From: Emmonsiellopsis sp. PD_33
Lineage: Eukaryota > Ascomycota > Eurotiomycetes > Onygenales > Ajellomycetaceae
Length of the DNA: 64,000 nucleotides
Direction: 5' to 3'
Assembly (NCBI GenBank): GCA_032988165.1
Contig: JANTQF010000097.1
Location: forward strand, 1-64,000
The translations under genes and the position numbers were made by a program. The notes under the pieces are model-generated. The model made no database searches, was not told the origin of the DNA, and worked only from the letters and a program-made list of their open reading frames with translations. Below, one piece after another: positions 50,201-60,966 of the stretch (the first letter of the stretch is position 1; each line of letters starts with the position of its first letter).

Positions 50201-50564
50201 TGCTGCGGAAGCTAGGCGTTGATGGTGAAGTCGTTGGTGAACCTCGCTGCCATGATGTTGTCTGTGTCTGATATTGCCCAGCAGCCAATCAACGTTGCGT
50301 ATGGGAAGACGCGTCGAGACGCGACCATTGAGTTACGCGGCCCGGAATTACTTGTCTCCGGAAGGCGACGATAGCCGAGCTTGAGCCGGAGTGTGACGTC
50401 ATCCCGACCCATGTGATCACGGCGGATAACGCCGAGGGATTCTCCGTCGGGCAATCGGGAACCCGAAAAGCTTCCCGGCAACAACATCGCATTCCACCAG
50501 CACGCAACACCCCTTTCTTGCTGCGACCACCTCTCCCTCGTCCGCCTCATTATTTTCAAGCACA
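50201..50564. promoter_or_regulatory. Shared divergent promoter of TOF1 and the hydroxybutyryl-CoA dehydrogenase gene
   Basis: 364 bp separate start codons on opposite strands. The products are unrelated in function, so co-regulation is not implied. No clear motif is recognised. Confidence 0.5.
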
Positions 50565-51650
50565 ATGTTCCGCATCGTTGTAGGGCGGCCCCTGGCCAAA
50601 GCGGCCCCGTCAATGGCCACGAGGTCCTTTAGCACCTCCCCGCTTGCTCAGGCCGCGGAGGTGAAGAAGCTCGGTGTCATTGGCGCCGGACAGATGGTAT
50701 AGATTCAATCTCTGCCATTGAAGACGACAACGCTAACGGACAGTTCAACAGGGACTTGGAATTGCACTGGTTGCGGCTCAGAAAGCTGGGGTTCCCGTAA
50801 CACTCATCGATAACTCCCAAGCCTCCCTCGACAAGGGTTTGGCATTCGCCGGTACGGTTGCAAAAAATAACAACGCCAATTGATCTTCCTCAACGCACCC
50901 ATGACTAATTACCCTACAGACAAACTACTCGCGAAGGACGTTGCCAAAGAGCGCCTCACTCAAGACGTCGCTACAAAAGTCCGCTCCATGCTCTCCCCCT
51001 CCACCAAACTTGCCGACCTCTCAGACGTCGACTTCGTGATTGAAGCCGTTCCTGAAATCCCCGACCTAAAAACCTCCATCTTCGCCCAATTGGCAGAAAT
51101 TGCTCCCAGCCACGCGATCCTTGCAACCAACACCTCTTCCATTTCCATCACCAAAATCGCTGCTGCAACTACCAAGAACCCCACCGACCTTTCCGCCTCC
51201 TCGCGAGTCATTTCCACCCACTTCATGAACCCGGTCCCCATCCAGAAGGGCGTGGAGATTATCACTGGCCTGCAGACATCCCAAGAGACTATCGACACAA
51301 CCCTTGAATTCATGAAGCGCATGGGCAAGATCCCCGCCCGGTCGACGGATAGCCCCGGCTTCCTGGCCAACAGAATCCTGATGCCGTATATCAATGAGGC
51401 GATCATGTGTTTGGAGAATGGAGTTGGTACCAGAGAGGACATTGATAGCATTATGAAATATGGAACCAATGTTCCCATGGGACCTTTGACTTTGGCGGAT
51501 TTCATCGGTGTGGATACGTGCCTAGCCATCATGAATGTGCTCTATGTCGAAACTGGTGATAGCAAGTATCGCCCCGCGGGCTTGCTGAAGAAGATGGTTG
51601 ATGCTGGTTGGTTGGGGAAGAAGAGCGGGAAGGGATTCTATGACTATTGA
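50565..51650 (+). CDS. 3-hydroxybutyryl-CoA dehydrogenase, probably mitochondrial
   Basis: Three exons: 50565-50696, 50752-50851 and 50920-51650, giving 320 aa. The enzyme oxidises (S)-3-hydroxyacyl-CoA with NAD+, or the reverse, in short-chain fatty-acid breakdown. The first 30 residues are Arg/Ser/Ala-rich with few acids (MFRIVVGRPLAKAAPSM), a mitochondrial targeting pattern. The Rossmann motif GVIGAGQMGLGIA spans the first intron. The catalytic His is near residue 178 in STHFMNPVP and the family block RSTDSPGFLANRILMPYINE follows. PMGPLTLADFIGVDTCLAIM and the terminal GKGFYDY are typical of the C-terminal domain. Length matches single-domain bacterial and fungal members. Confidence 0.95.
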
Positions 51651-52463
51651 TCTGTTGAGTGGGATTTCTAGTAGCAAGTTGAGAGTTGAAGGCACATGCT
51701 GAATTTTTGACCACTTCATAGACAACTACCCCCTTTTTTTGTATAGTATATTTTTTCACGGAAATTCAAGAGGAAGATAAATAACATTGAAAACCTTACT
51801 GACTTTACATCTCCATTTATTTATTACCCCTTGGTCTACGCTATAAATCTACGCCCGTCATTCGCCCGTCATTGATACAAAGGAAATCCAGTAATACGCC
51901 CTTAAGAGAAGTATATCTTGACTTAATCAAGATATTTTCTGGTCTAAATATAACATACAAGTGCAGTCTTCAGCCCCTGGCAATCATTCCCCCTCCGAGG
52001 CCTTCCCGTTTTGCTCCTCAATAGCCCCAAATCGACCTCATACCAGCCTTTTTCTCGCAAGCGGCACCTATATTTATCCAACCACCCCTAGTTATATTTC
52101 TTCTCCGTAGGAGCTATTCCACCTCTATCCCGAATTCCTCGGGGGTCAGGCGGGACGCTCGCGGGGTTTACACGCACCGTGGGGTCATTAAAACGGTGAC
52201 ACCATGTGTAAGTAGGGAATCAGAAAATCGTTTAGTGGTGTAGATAATTCTGGCCCGTTTAGCACGAAAGGAGGAGGCGTTTCAGTAAAGGTAGAAGAAG
52301 GGGTTGATATTAGCAGCTGTATAGTAACATAACTGCTCACCTGAAAAGTGAAGACAGGGTTCTTCAGCTAGCATGGAGTAGTTCCGAGTCATCAACCTTA
52401 ATCTCAGGCTGTGGCGTGTCATCTGCTTCATTATCATTAAGGCTCAGTAAAGGGGTTTCTTCA
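51651..52463. other. Intergenic region, no gene seen
   Basis: This is 3' flank of the dehydrogenase gene and the start of a gene-poor island. No coding frame is convincing. Confidence 0.6.
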
Positions 52464-53229
52464 TTAAAAGAAAATATAGCTGAAGAGGCTGGAGCATCGC
52501 AGGCGGATAAACTTATAGTGCGCTTTCTTCAAAGAATCACATCTCCAGAAGCATCCTCCTGTCAAAAAGTTCACTGGATCCTCATAGATATCAGGCTCGT
52601 CAGGGCCGACGTCTCCTGTTGGTGGTTCGCAGTCGTGTAAATCCAGAAAATTCTCATCGAGGGCATTTAATGCGTTAGTTTCGGTTGGGAGGGTTATTGT
52701 ACATGTCGCCGTGGTCTCAGTGGACTCCATCTGATACTGTACCTTCTCGGCAGGTTTTTTTTGGCGGCGGGTCTTCTTGCCCCCATGGCTGTTCTGGCGG
52801 AATATTTGGCGATGATGGAATCGGAGTACGAACAGCGCGCGATTGAGATCCTCAGGGGTTATATCTGGAACACCAATGGGTGTAGAGTCTGCCTTGCTGT
52901 CTTTAAACACATTGTCCGGGCTCACCATAATCAGTTGTACAGCGAACCATCCCCAGGCATATGACATATGGCTCTCTTTACCAACAATGTCATTGGTTTC
53001 CTCTAGAATCTCCGCTGACTGGAATAAGTCCTCATTTTCGACGGAACGGACATACTTGTGTACTGTTTCGTCCTTGACTTGGGACATCCTGTCGACTCCG
53101 TTGGCGATCCTAAAGGCAATATAGTGATCAAGTAGTTTGGACACATTCTCGAAAGTCCATGAATTGGGTAGTGTTATTCAGGCCAAGGTAGCCGGCCATA
53201 AAGCCAATGTTACGCTCCCAGATCTCCAT
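52464..53229 (-). pseudogene. Unrecognised coding-like segment, probably frameshifted
   Basis: A 226-codon open stretch (53144-52464) has a coding-like amino-acid mix, for example RMSQVKDETVHKYVRSVENE and an acidic tail. I do not recognise the family. Upstream in another frame, from an ATG at 53229, is MEIWERNIGFMAGYLGLNN, which runs to a stop just past the point where the main frame begins. Joining the two needs a one-base shift, and no good splice donor lies between. I therefore call it a broken gene. It could instead be two exons of a gene I have not assembled correctly. Confidence 0.4.
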
Positions 53230-53344
53230 AAATAAATGCGCGGGCTCTTCCAACTAGCGGTGCACCGTACGCCCGACGTAACCCACTAACCACCGCTACC
53301 GGAGTGAATAAATCTGAAGCCATCACAAACTTCTGTATAGTTTC

Positions 53345-53929
53345 CTAGTTTGCTATAACCTCTTTTGGGACGGAATTGGAGCATTTCTTCCCACTACAGT
53401 GTGGGTGGCGACACATGGGAGTCTGTGATTTTCCACAGTACACCGCCTCGATCAGATCTTCATCCCGAGGATCCTGTGATCTATGCAAGGTACTTGGTAC
53501 CTCCAATCTTCTGAGCTTTGAATAGAACCTGAACTTCATCAGGTACACTCCATATGATGAAGAACATTGACAATCTTCATGATGTGTTCATGGAACAGTT
53601 CTTAACTGGCTGCTGTCAGATATATTAATAGAAAATTTCAATAACATACTATGAAAGAATCACTTACCTTTAGAACGGTAGGGCACAGAGAGTCCAGACG
53701 GCGTACCCGGGCCGGGCACGAGATCGCGATGTGCTTGGGAGAGCGAACTCCAAGACCCGCCCTCGGGAACTTCTAGCCCGTCGTGATCTTCTTGAATGCC
53801 GACGTACCAGGGCAAAACGGTCCGTCGAGGAATGGTGGCGGGGCCTGTACTTCCATGAGGTATATGGGGCATCATGATTCTGACATCAAAGTAGGATGGC
53901 ATGTTGGAAGAACTTCTGCCAATCATCAT
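53345..53929 (-). pseudogene. Coding-like fragments of unknown family
   Basis: Two separated stretches on the minus strand look like pieces of protein. One (53929-53660) contains LPWYVGIQEDHDGLEVPEG and AHRDLVPGPGTPSGLSVPYR. The other (53548-53345) contains LRRLEVPSTLHRSQDPRDED and a Cys/His run CRHPHCSGKKC. They are in different frames with AT-rich sequence between them. They may be exons of one gene that continues into 53229-52464, or remnants of a transposon-borne gene. Confidence 0.35.
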
Positions 53930-54775
53930 ACTAAGACTGTATGGTGACTAGCAGGATTACTATAATGGTTGGCTTCATCAGTGGGTTTCCATTCACAACT
54001 CTGAGATTCCATGACTTGAACACTACGAAGGACAAGTGACTTAGCATTTTTCCTAGTCTCATTGTATTAATAAGGAATCTAGCACACAGTGCAGACTTCT
54101 TATTTTTTACTCTCTTTATGCAGCCAGCCCCCATACCAAACACGGCCGTGACACCCACCAGCCGGCGAACCAGTATGCGAAGTCCGACCGAACAGGGTGA
54201 TTTCAGTGTCAACAAGTGGCTAGGATCCACGTCAAGCATCACGAGTGATTCTTCCAGTGTGAGCATATCGCGACTTGCATGAGCCAGTTCCCTCACAGCC
54301 GTAGGATCAGCTTGTTCTTTCTCTTAACACTGATATTTTCAATAACAGAGCAGTATAATTCGCACTTTTATTGTGATGTCATAGGGGGTAATTTGACCTG
54401 CTCCTTACGCTTTGTCAGATTCTCAGAATTGTTATCGCCAGTTTTGCAAGGAATTGCAGTCCAAGAAGTTCTGAAGTCTCGCAGATCCTGGGAGGCGAGC
54501 ATGTCTGGCTTAACGTCCTGGACGATCCCTTTGCTCCTGGGCATTAAAGCTCGGGTTCATTGATTAGCTAGCAATGCTATTTGGTCATATCAGCAGAAAC
54601 AGGTAGGGACAAGTAGCCTACCCAGCATTCTTCCTCGGTTGTTAATTCTGGGAACAGATCAGATATCAGCAAGGATGTTCCCTCCGTGTACAGCAGCAGC
54701 ATTTCTTTCAGCAATGACCTTATTGTGAGGTTTAAATAACTGGGGAAAATTCATTGAGAACCGCTTGGCGAGTCT

Positions 54776-54994
54776 TCAGGCCCGTTTCACAGCTGGGCCA
54801 GAGGCGGCATTGTTGTCCGTGGACGACGACGTGGCCTTCTTCGGGGTCATCACTTTACGCTCTTTGCGCGTCTCCTTCCGCCCTGACCGCAGATCTCTGG
54901 GCAAAGAGTTCCCCTCGTCATCCTCCATGGCATTGTCGGCCTCTTTCCTAGTTTTGGTTTCGATGAAGTACCTACAGAAGGTGAAGTGAGACAT
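54776..54994 (-). pseudogene. Lys/Arg-rich coding-like exon fragment
   Basis: A 72-codon frame ends ATSSSTDNNAASGPAVKRA and contains the charged run RKEADNAMEDDEGNSL. Codon use is G/C-ending, unlike the AT-rich flanks. A possible acceptor (CTTCTGTAG) lies just inside its start. No upstream exon could be joined with confidence. Confidence 0.35.
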
Positions 54995-55030
54995 GACAAA
55001 GATAGTGCGACCAGGGTCAGTCTCCTTGTG

Positions 55031-55102
55031 TTTGTATAGTTAGGCCTGATTTTTTGGGATTGGTTAACACCTCGGCCATTTGAGCCTCAGTTAACTATAC
55101 AA
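55031..55102. repeat. Short inverted repeat, 11-bp arms
   Basis: TTGTATAGTTA near the left end is repeated as its complement TAACTATACAA near the right end, about 50 bp apart, with GGCC-containing sequence between. It might be a tiny MITE or a chance hairpin. Confidence 0.3.
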
Positions 55103-55272
55103 TGCGTTGAAAACACTGGGTCATTACCCCGGCGATATGAACCCACAAACCAAAGTGGAAATGAGTTCTGAAAGAACCGTTTATAGTCCGACCACCAGGA
55201 CTCAGTCACCACAGGCAGAATCGCAACAATGGTTGGCTTTTTGGGAGCTTTTCCATTTACCATAGGAAGGCT

Positions 55273-55506
55273 TTAACGTCTGGAACGTGTGTTGGCTCCC
55301 CAGCTTCTAGAATGCCATAGCTCTGTCGGTTCATCAACAAGCTCTGCCATACCAATATGTAGCTTCTGTCGGAATATCGGTGATTTTAAGAGGAACTTCA
55401 CCAGGGAAATTGAATCCTGAAAGCACATTGAACTCATACTAGTAGATTTCTCTGTAGGTTTCTTCTGGGGTATCCCTGAGAGTTGAAATGTTGGATCACC
55501 ACGCAT
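55273..55506 (-). pseudogene. Coding-like fragment of unknown family
   Basis: A 77-codon minus-strand frame includes FRQKLHIGMAELVDEPTELW and ends at a stop soon after. The phrase resembles, from memory only, a multi-copy uncharacterised protein of dimorphic fungi that behaves like a transposon gene. Surrounding sequence has stops in all frames. Confidence 0.35.
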
Positions 55507-55999
55507 AGCTGAGTCTCAAGGACTATACCCAATTCCTGGGAGGGCAAATCAAGGTCCATGGCAGCCCCGGAGTCCATTAGGCACTGCAGTCCTGGCTATT
55601 TGAAATCTCATATTTCTGCCCACTCTGGCATGGGTTTGTCAGAGATCTCTTCATGGGAGCCATTCTTCAAATGGCCAAAGGGGAGGGGCTCATAGTTAGT
55701 ATTCTGGCATTTGGGAACTGATTATATCCCAAACAGCTTCTTAGATTTGGTGGATTGCAACATTCATGCCGAAATTGGATTCGTGTCCAAATCGGGAAAC
55801 ATATGGCCACCGTGCAGATTCCAGGTCTCAGTAGGGAGATATGAGAGTATCATGAAATATATATTTTTGAGAATTTTCTGTTAAAGAAATGATCTTTCGA
55901 TGGCCACAAGTCGTCCTAGGTATTACTATATTCAAGGTAAGAAACTCAACATGGAAATATAATATAGCATTTCACAAAGACATTAAAAAGGGGGGGAAG

Positions 56000-56598
56000 G
56001 CAAAAACGCGGAGAAGAACTTACTTATACTCGGTGCTTTTTAAGGGGTTCAAATACGTCATCTACTTCCTGGAGGCCATCTCTTCCCCAAACGACATGAG
56101 GCTCGCGCGATCGAAGTTGATATTGTAAGTGTGGAGGTCATAGTCGGATATATTCCCGAGGTGACTACTGAAAGGGACTGAAACCTACTGGTTGTTTTTA
56201 GGCTTCTTAGCCTTCTTCCTGGGTGACAGCTTTTCCATCAATGCAGGGTTCGTGTGGGCAGTAATCTCTTCTACTTCGTAAAGGCATTTGTTGAAACGGC
56301 GGAAATTAGCTGGATCAAGCGCAGTATGCCCATCATCCATTAGTGGACCCTATAACGTTGGCTATTTGCAAAGACTCTGCTGGGACATAGGTTGCCTTCG
56401 TTGCGTTTTTACCCATGATGGAAGGGTCGTAGAGGTATTGAGATGGTATGGTATGCTTGGTGGCGAGTGTGTAGCTTCGTCCGGGAATCGCCAGGCAAAT
56501 ATGCCATTAAATTGATCGTAGATAGGACCTGATTCATCAGCGATAGTTTGTATATTCATGGTTTGATCATGGTTATTGCGGAATAGCACCGCCGCCAA
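56000..56598 (-). pseudogene. Coding-like stretches in several frames, unknown family
   Basis: Three stretches read like protein on the minus strand but in different frames. The first opens MNIQTIADESGPIYDQFNGI (about 56560-56362). The second is DPANFRRFNKCLYEVEEITA and ends in a Lys-rich run at about 56190. The third is YDLHTYNINFDRASLMSFGE at about 56130-56075. GT/AG signals between the last two would allow splicing, but the first join fails. It may be a decayed gene or a small real gene with an unresolved intron. Confidence 0.35.
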
Positions 56599-57039
56599 AT
56601 GATTTATACGACGGGGTGGTCAACGCGCTCGGGGATAAATGGATAGGAATAATGTACTCGCTGTATTCAGGGTAGAAATCATTTTCTGAAGGGAGAAGAT
56701 AACGATAGATTCAGTCTCTTGGTGAAAATAGAGAACAGATTAAGGTTGTCTAAGGTTAACGATTTAGTGGACGGCTGTGATAGAAGGGCAGGCGGCTATT
56801 GAATTTGATATGGGAAAATTCTAATGAATAAGTTAACTCAACGATTAACTAACTCAACGATTAACTTCACCCCCAATTCATCCCCCGTCAAACCGATCAT
56901 TCAACAATCAGAAAGTGAAAAAGCAAAAAAAGGGGGAAGGATCAACTAGTTAGGAATCTCATCGCTCTCCTCCACCACCCAGCTGTCTCGAAAAACCTCC
57001 GCAACCAACACCAATACTGATCCCCCATCCCCGTCGCCT

Positions 57040-58442
57040 CTATTTATGTCCATCCTCTAACGCATCAGCAATACGCCCAAGCAAAGCCAGCACCTCACCC
57101 GAAAACGTATGTGTAACAGTCTGCCCCTGTCCATGGATCAGATCCGTCGATCCGCTGGTGTCCTGCTCCCCTTTTACCGGAGTGGATGCTTTCGCCGTCT
57201 TTGCTGTTCCACCGTCATTTGTTACGCCGTTGGCGCTTTGAGGATTTTTGTGGCTGGTTCCGCTCACTATATCTCCCATGTTGGCCGGAGCGGGAGTGGG
57301 AATCTTCGATACCGAACCATTCTTCTGTCCACAGCTGGCTGGCAGCCTAGCTATAGCTGAATCTTGAGTTGAAGCTCTATCGCCGCCAGCCATAAGGGGT
57401 TGGATGGACTGGGGCTTCTGAGTAGTAACTTCCGTCTTCGTTTTAACCCGGGGATTTCCATCCAAGAAATCGCTGTGTTTAGTAACACCTTTCCCCTTGG
57501 ATACTCCAGCAATGATAGGATTCTTGGCCAGATCAAGCTCGTTTCCTTTGGCCATTGGAATCCCCGCCGGAGTGGTCTCCGAAAATGGTTCTGGCGATTT
57601 AGGAATGTCCTTTGGCGCACAAAGATAGTTGTTGAACTCAAGGGCTAATACATGCCTCAACGCCTTGAGAGTTTCTCTATCTCCCTTAGGCGTGTAAGTG
57701 ATGTCTTGGACGATCCTCTGTAGTACCCTGACTTGAAAGAGGAGGTGTTTGGGGGCCTAGAATTGTTAGTATGTTTATTCTGGGGATTTATTACAATAGT
57801 AGTCCTCTGATTAGATTTCCCTTCGTTGGCTTGTTCTTCCCCCCCGCCCCCCTTACATTATATATGCAAACGGGGTATTATGTAAAGTATTGGTCGACGA
57901 TCTCCCGACTAAGGGGCAACCCAACAAACCGAAAAAAAATACCCTCCCTCTCAGAAACATACCTTTGTACACGAAACCTTCGCCCTTTGGCATTGCTGGC
58001 ATTTCCCAGTCCTTGAACTAGGCTTGCATCGGGCGCGGCGAGGGTTCTTGACCATTCGATAGACACACTCCCCACAGCAATCCCATAGCAGCTCGGTTCG
58101 TGGGAGTTGGAGTGAAGATGCAGGCTGTGCTGGGGATCCTGAGGCAGGACAGCTATTATTATTGCCGTTGATAAGCTCGGCTGGAGGCTCATCTGGTAAC
58201 AGTAGGGATGCTGGGAACTCCGGCGGATCGGAAGACAAAATTGGGTCGAGAGCCTGCTCGTCGGAGGAGGTTAGTTCGCTGGGGTTGGTCTCTGCAGAAT
58301 TAACGGTAGCACGAGCATCCATCGGCCCGTCGTCGGTGCTGACCACCTCATCATTGAGGTCCTGGCAAGGCCTCTTTGTCTCGTGGGTCGAAGATTCCGG
58401 ATGGTCGGTTTCCGCTTTGCGCTTTTCGGGCGGGGGTTCCAT
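57040..58442 (-). CDS. Zn2Cys6-like six-cysteine protein, paralog A
   Basis: Two exons, 58442-57963 and 57756-57040, encode 398 aa. After an acidic, Pro-rich N-terminal region comes LLWDCCGECVYRMVKNP and a six-cysteine array at residues 123, 126, 139, 148, 151 and 158, spaced C-x2-C-x12-C-x8-C-x2-C-x6-C. This resembles a fungal Zn2Cys6 cluster whose first loop is twice the normal length; metal or DNA binding is inference. The second exon starts with an amphipathic helix (APKHLLFQVRVLQRIVQDI), continues low-complexity and ends GEVLALLGRIADALEDGHK, probably a helix. A GT/AG pair upstream suggests a 5' untranslated exon with no ATG. The gene is tandem with paralog B. Confidence 0.8.
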
Positions 58443-59111
58443 TTTGGGCTTGCTCTCCTTGTTTTATTTGCATTAGTTAGTAGAGTATTTAGTTTGTTAG
58501 GGTCAGAGGTATATTTGCTTGTACTCACCTTGGGCTTGGTATGCTTGAATCTTTCGGGAATTTTGCGGTGGCCGTGTGTAGTAGATAGTTAAAGAAGGAT
58601 TAACTGCTCAAATAAGCCGTAGAGTAGGCAGGTTATTGGTTGAGGATTTGAAAGGGATGAAGGGAAAATGAAAGAGGGAGAGAAAAAGTGGGTGAGATGG
58701 GAGGGCAGGAGGTGCAAGTGATTCTGTTCTGAATAAGATGTGAGGCTGCCAGCGACCGCTCAATCGATAAATGCACACTGAGTGAGATGATTCCTCCATC
58801 TGGCTGTTCAGGCTGTTACCCTTAATATCTGCACTATTTTGTGGACCAAGCCTATTCTCAACCAAGTTCCAAGTAAATTCAAATGCCATTCATGAGCTAA
58901 AATCAAACCGGACTCGTTATCTCGAAAGTTGTAATGCATAAACACTCGCCTGCCCCGACGTACATAGAAATGAGCACTTGGAGAAAATATGGAATCCCAC
59001 CGTCTTTTGTCACCTTCACCAAAAAGCATAGAGCTAGGGTATTCGCCTCCGCAGCCCTGACCATGCTCTTCATTTCAGCAATCTGTAATCTCGATCCGGG
59101 AAGACATCAGG
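58443..59111. other. Spacer between tandem paralogs
   Basis: The stretch holds the promoter of paralog A, with a likely spliced 5' leader (donor GTGAGT near 58528), and the 3' flank of paralog B. No other coding frame is supported. Confidence 0.55.
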
Positions 59112-60245
59112 CTAATTTTCCTCTTTCTTTATATTCGCGGACGTATGTTTCTCTAGCGCATCCGCAACCCGTGAGAGCTTCCCGTTGATCGAACCGAGAA
59201 CCGTCAGCAATTCATCAGACATGTGAGCGTGCTGAATTCCTCCCATAGGGGTGTGGTTGTTTGGGATGGCTGGGTTGTTCGCAGTTGTGGAGTTGTAAGC
59301 ACTGGTGGTGCTGGCATGCGTCGATGCGGTCTGCATTCCGGGAGATTCAACCTTAGCTACAAATGTGACTTCGTTCGAAATCGTACGCGCTAATACTCTA
59401 TTGCCGCGTCGGGCAGAACTTGGTTTGGCAATTCTGCTGTTGTTGTTCTTCGCATTTCTGGGGACGGGTCTGATTTCGACTGCAGGTATAGTACGGGTGG
59501 ATGCAGATATGTGGGGTTTAATTTCATCCAAGCCAGGTGTGAGGTAGGCAGTCTTCGGTTCCTTCTTGACAATTACATCCTTCGGTGGAGCATCTCTGCA
59601 ATTGCCAGTATCGTTTCTGTCCCCATTGCCATTGCTATGGTTAGGACTCTCCTCTGATTCGGATGAATCCGATGACTCCAGAAAGTAACAGTAGCCCTGA
59701 AGGTCGATATGGAGCTCGGCGTATTTCTTCGCGAGTTCGGTTTGCCGGCGACGGCGCATCATGCTATCCCGAGAGGATGTATGGACCAGTCTCGCCAGGT
59801 CTTGGATAGCTGCTGCTCGGGCGATGAAGAGTTTGGGGATCTAATTTACGTCAATATATTATTTACAGAAATGGCCTTGGCTCATAAAGTGCATCGCTAG
59901 CCAATACCAGCTATATCAAGATATTTGGATGACGGCGATGTTGGGCAGATTAGATAAAAGGTTTTGACGTACCTCGACGCAATGGGTAGAATCAGCTTTA
60001 CACTGTACACACCCATCCCCATCCTCTCTTGGCTTGCAAGTAGCACGCGGATTGTCAACCAGTCTCCCAAGACACGCCGCACAAGAGTCCCAGATCAGCT
60101 CGGGAGTGTCCTCGACTGTAGGTGCTCGTCGTTTAACACCGGATGATGGCTCTGCACTTCCCCCCGACGGAATCTTGCTCTTTCTGGGATAGACCATGGC
60201 GAGCTTCTGTGGTGTTGGTTTCTGTTCTGCTCTGTACTTGTCCAT
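59112..60245 (-). CDS. Zn2Cys6-like six-cysteine protein, paralog B
   Basis: Two exons, 60245-59973 and 59840-59112, encode 333 aa. The array LIWDSCAACLGRLVDNP has cysteines at 55, 58, 70, 79, 82 and 89, spaced C-x2-C-x11-C-x8-C-x2-C-x6-C, nearly identical to paralog A. The intron falls at phase 0 just after the last cysteine in both genes, strong evidence of duplication. The second exon has a helical, basic segment (RRRRQTELAKKYAELHIDLQ) and ends in DELLTVLGSINGKLSRVADA, matching the C-terminal helix of paralog A. The low-complexity middle differs fully between the copies. Function is unknown; nuclear action is a guess from the basic runs. Confidence 0.8.
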
Positions 60246-60966
60246 ATCAGTCGAGATGCTGGACCAGTTATCCTAATGGCCATTGCAATACTTACCTCCG
60301 CCTTTCTTAGCTGCACCCAGCTTTGAATCTTGAACCGATATGGTTGATGTAGTCGCGACGGACGGATGTGAGAGCTAAAAGAGAGGAAGATAGTAGAGAT
60401 AAATTTGTTGTTTTGGTTTTGGGGGTGATTTGATGTTGATGTTGTGTTGCTATGTGCGATTCCTTAGCTACCACCTGCAATGTGTTATGCGCCCAACATG
60501 TCTGTCGAGGTGGTAATTGCCGGCCATGATAACCCAAAAATAGGGGGTGATAGAAGTATGTGCGAGGGCAATGACTGGTGTTAGCGAATGGCATATGAAG
60601 TCATTAGATATAATTATAGACATGAAAAGTGAAAATAAAGTCTGATAAAGTAGTGTATGCATGGAAAAGAGAGAATAAGGGGACGCTGTGGGCATTATTA
60701 GTTAGCCAGTGCGACGGACATCAGCGGGAAGATGGAACTTACAACTAATAGATTTGACGAACTTGGTTGAAATGTCTCTTAGAAGAGGAATGAGGAGGAT
60801 GTCGAAAATGTAGTAGTTGAAGGAGAAGTACAATATACGCCCAGTGGATATCAAAAGGAATCTCTAAGACTAAAAAAGGGGGGGAAGGAAATGATATACA
60901 GTCCACCCCCCAAGACACCCATGATAAAACGCCGCCAAAACAATCCAAATATATTGCCCACACCGC
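60246..60966. other. Intergenic region, no gene seen
   Basis: This is the promoter side of paralog B, with a GTAAGT near 60296 that may mark a 5' leader intron, and the 3' flank of the RBR gene. It is AT-rich and no coding frame is convincing. Confidence 0.55.
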
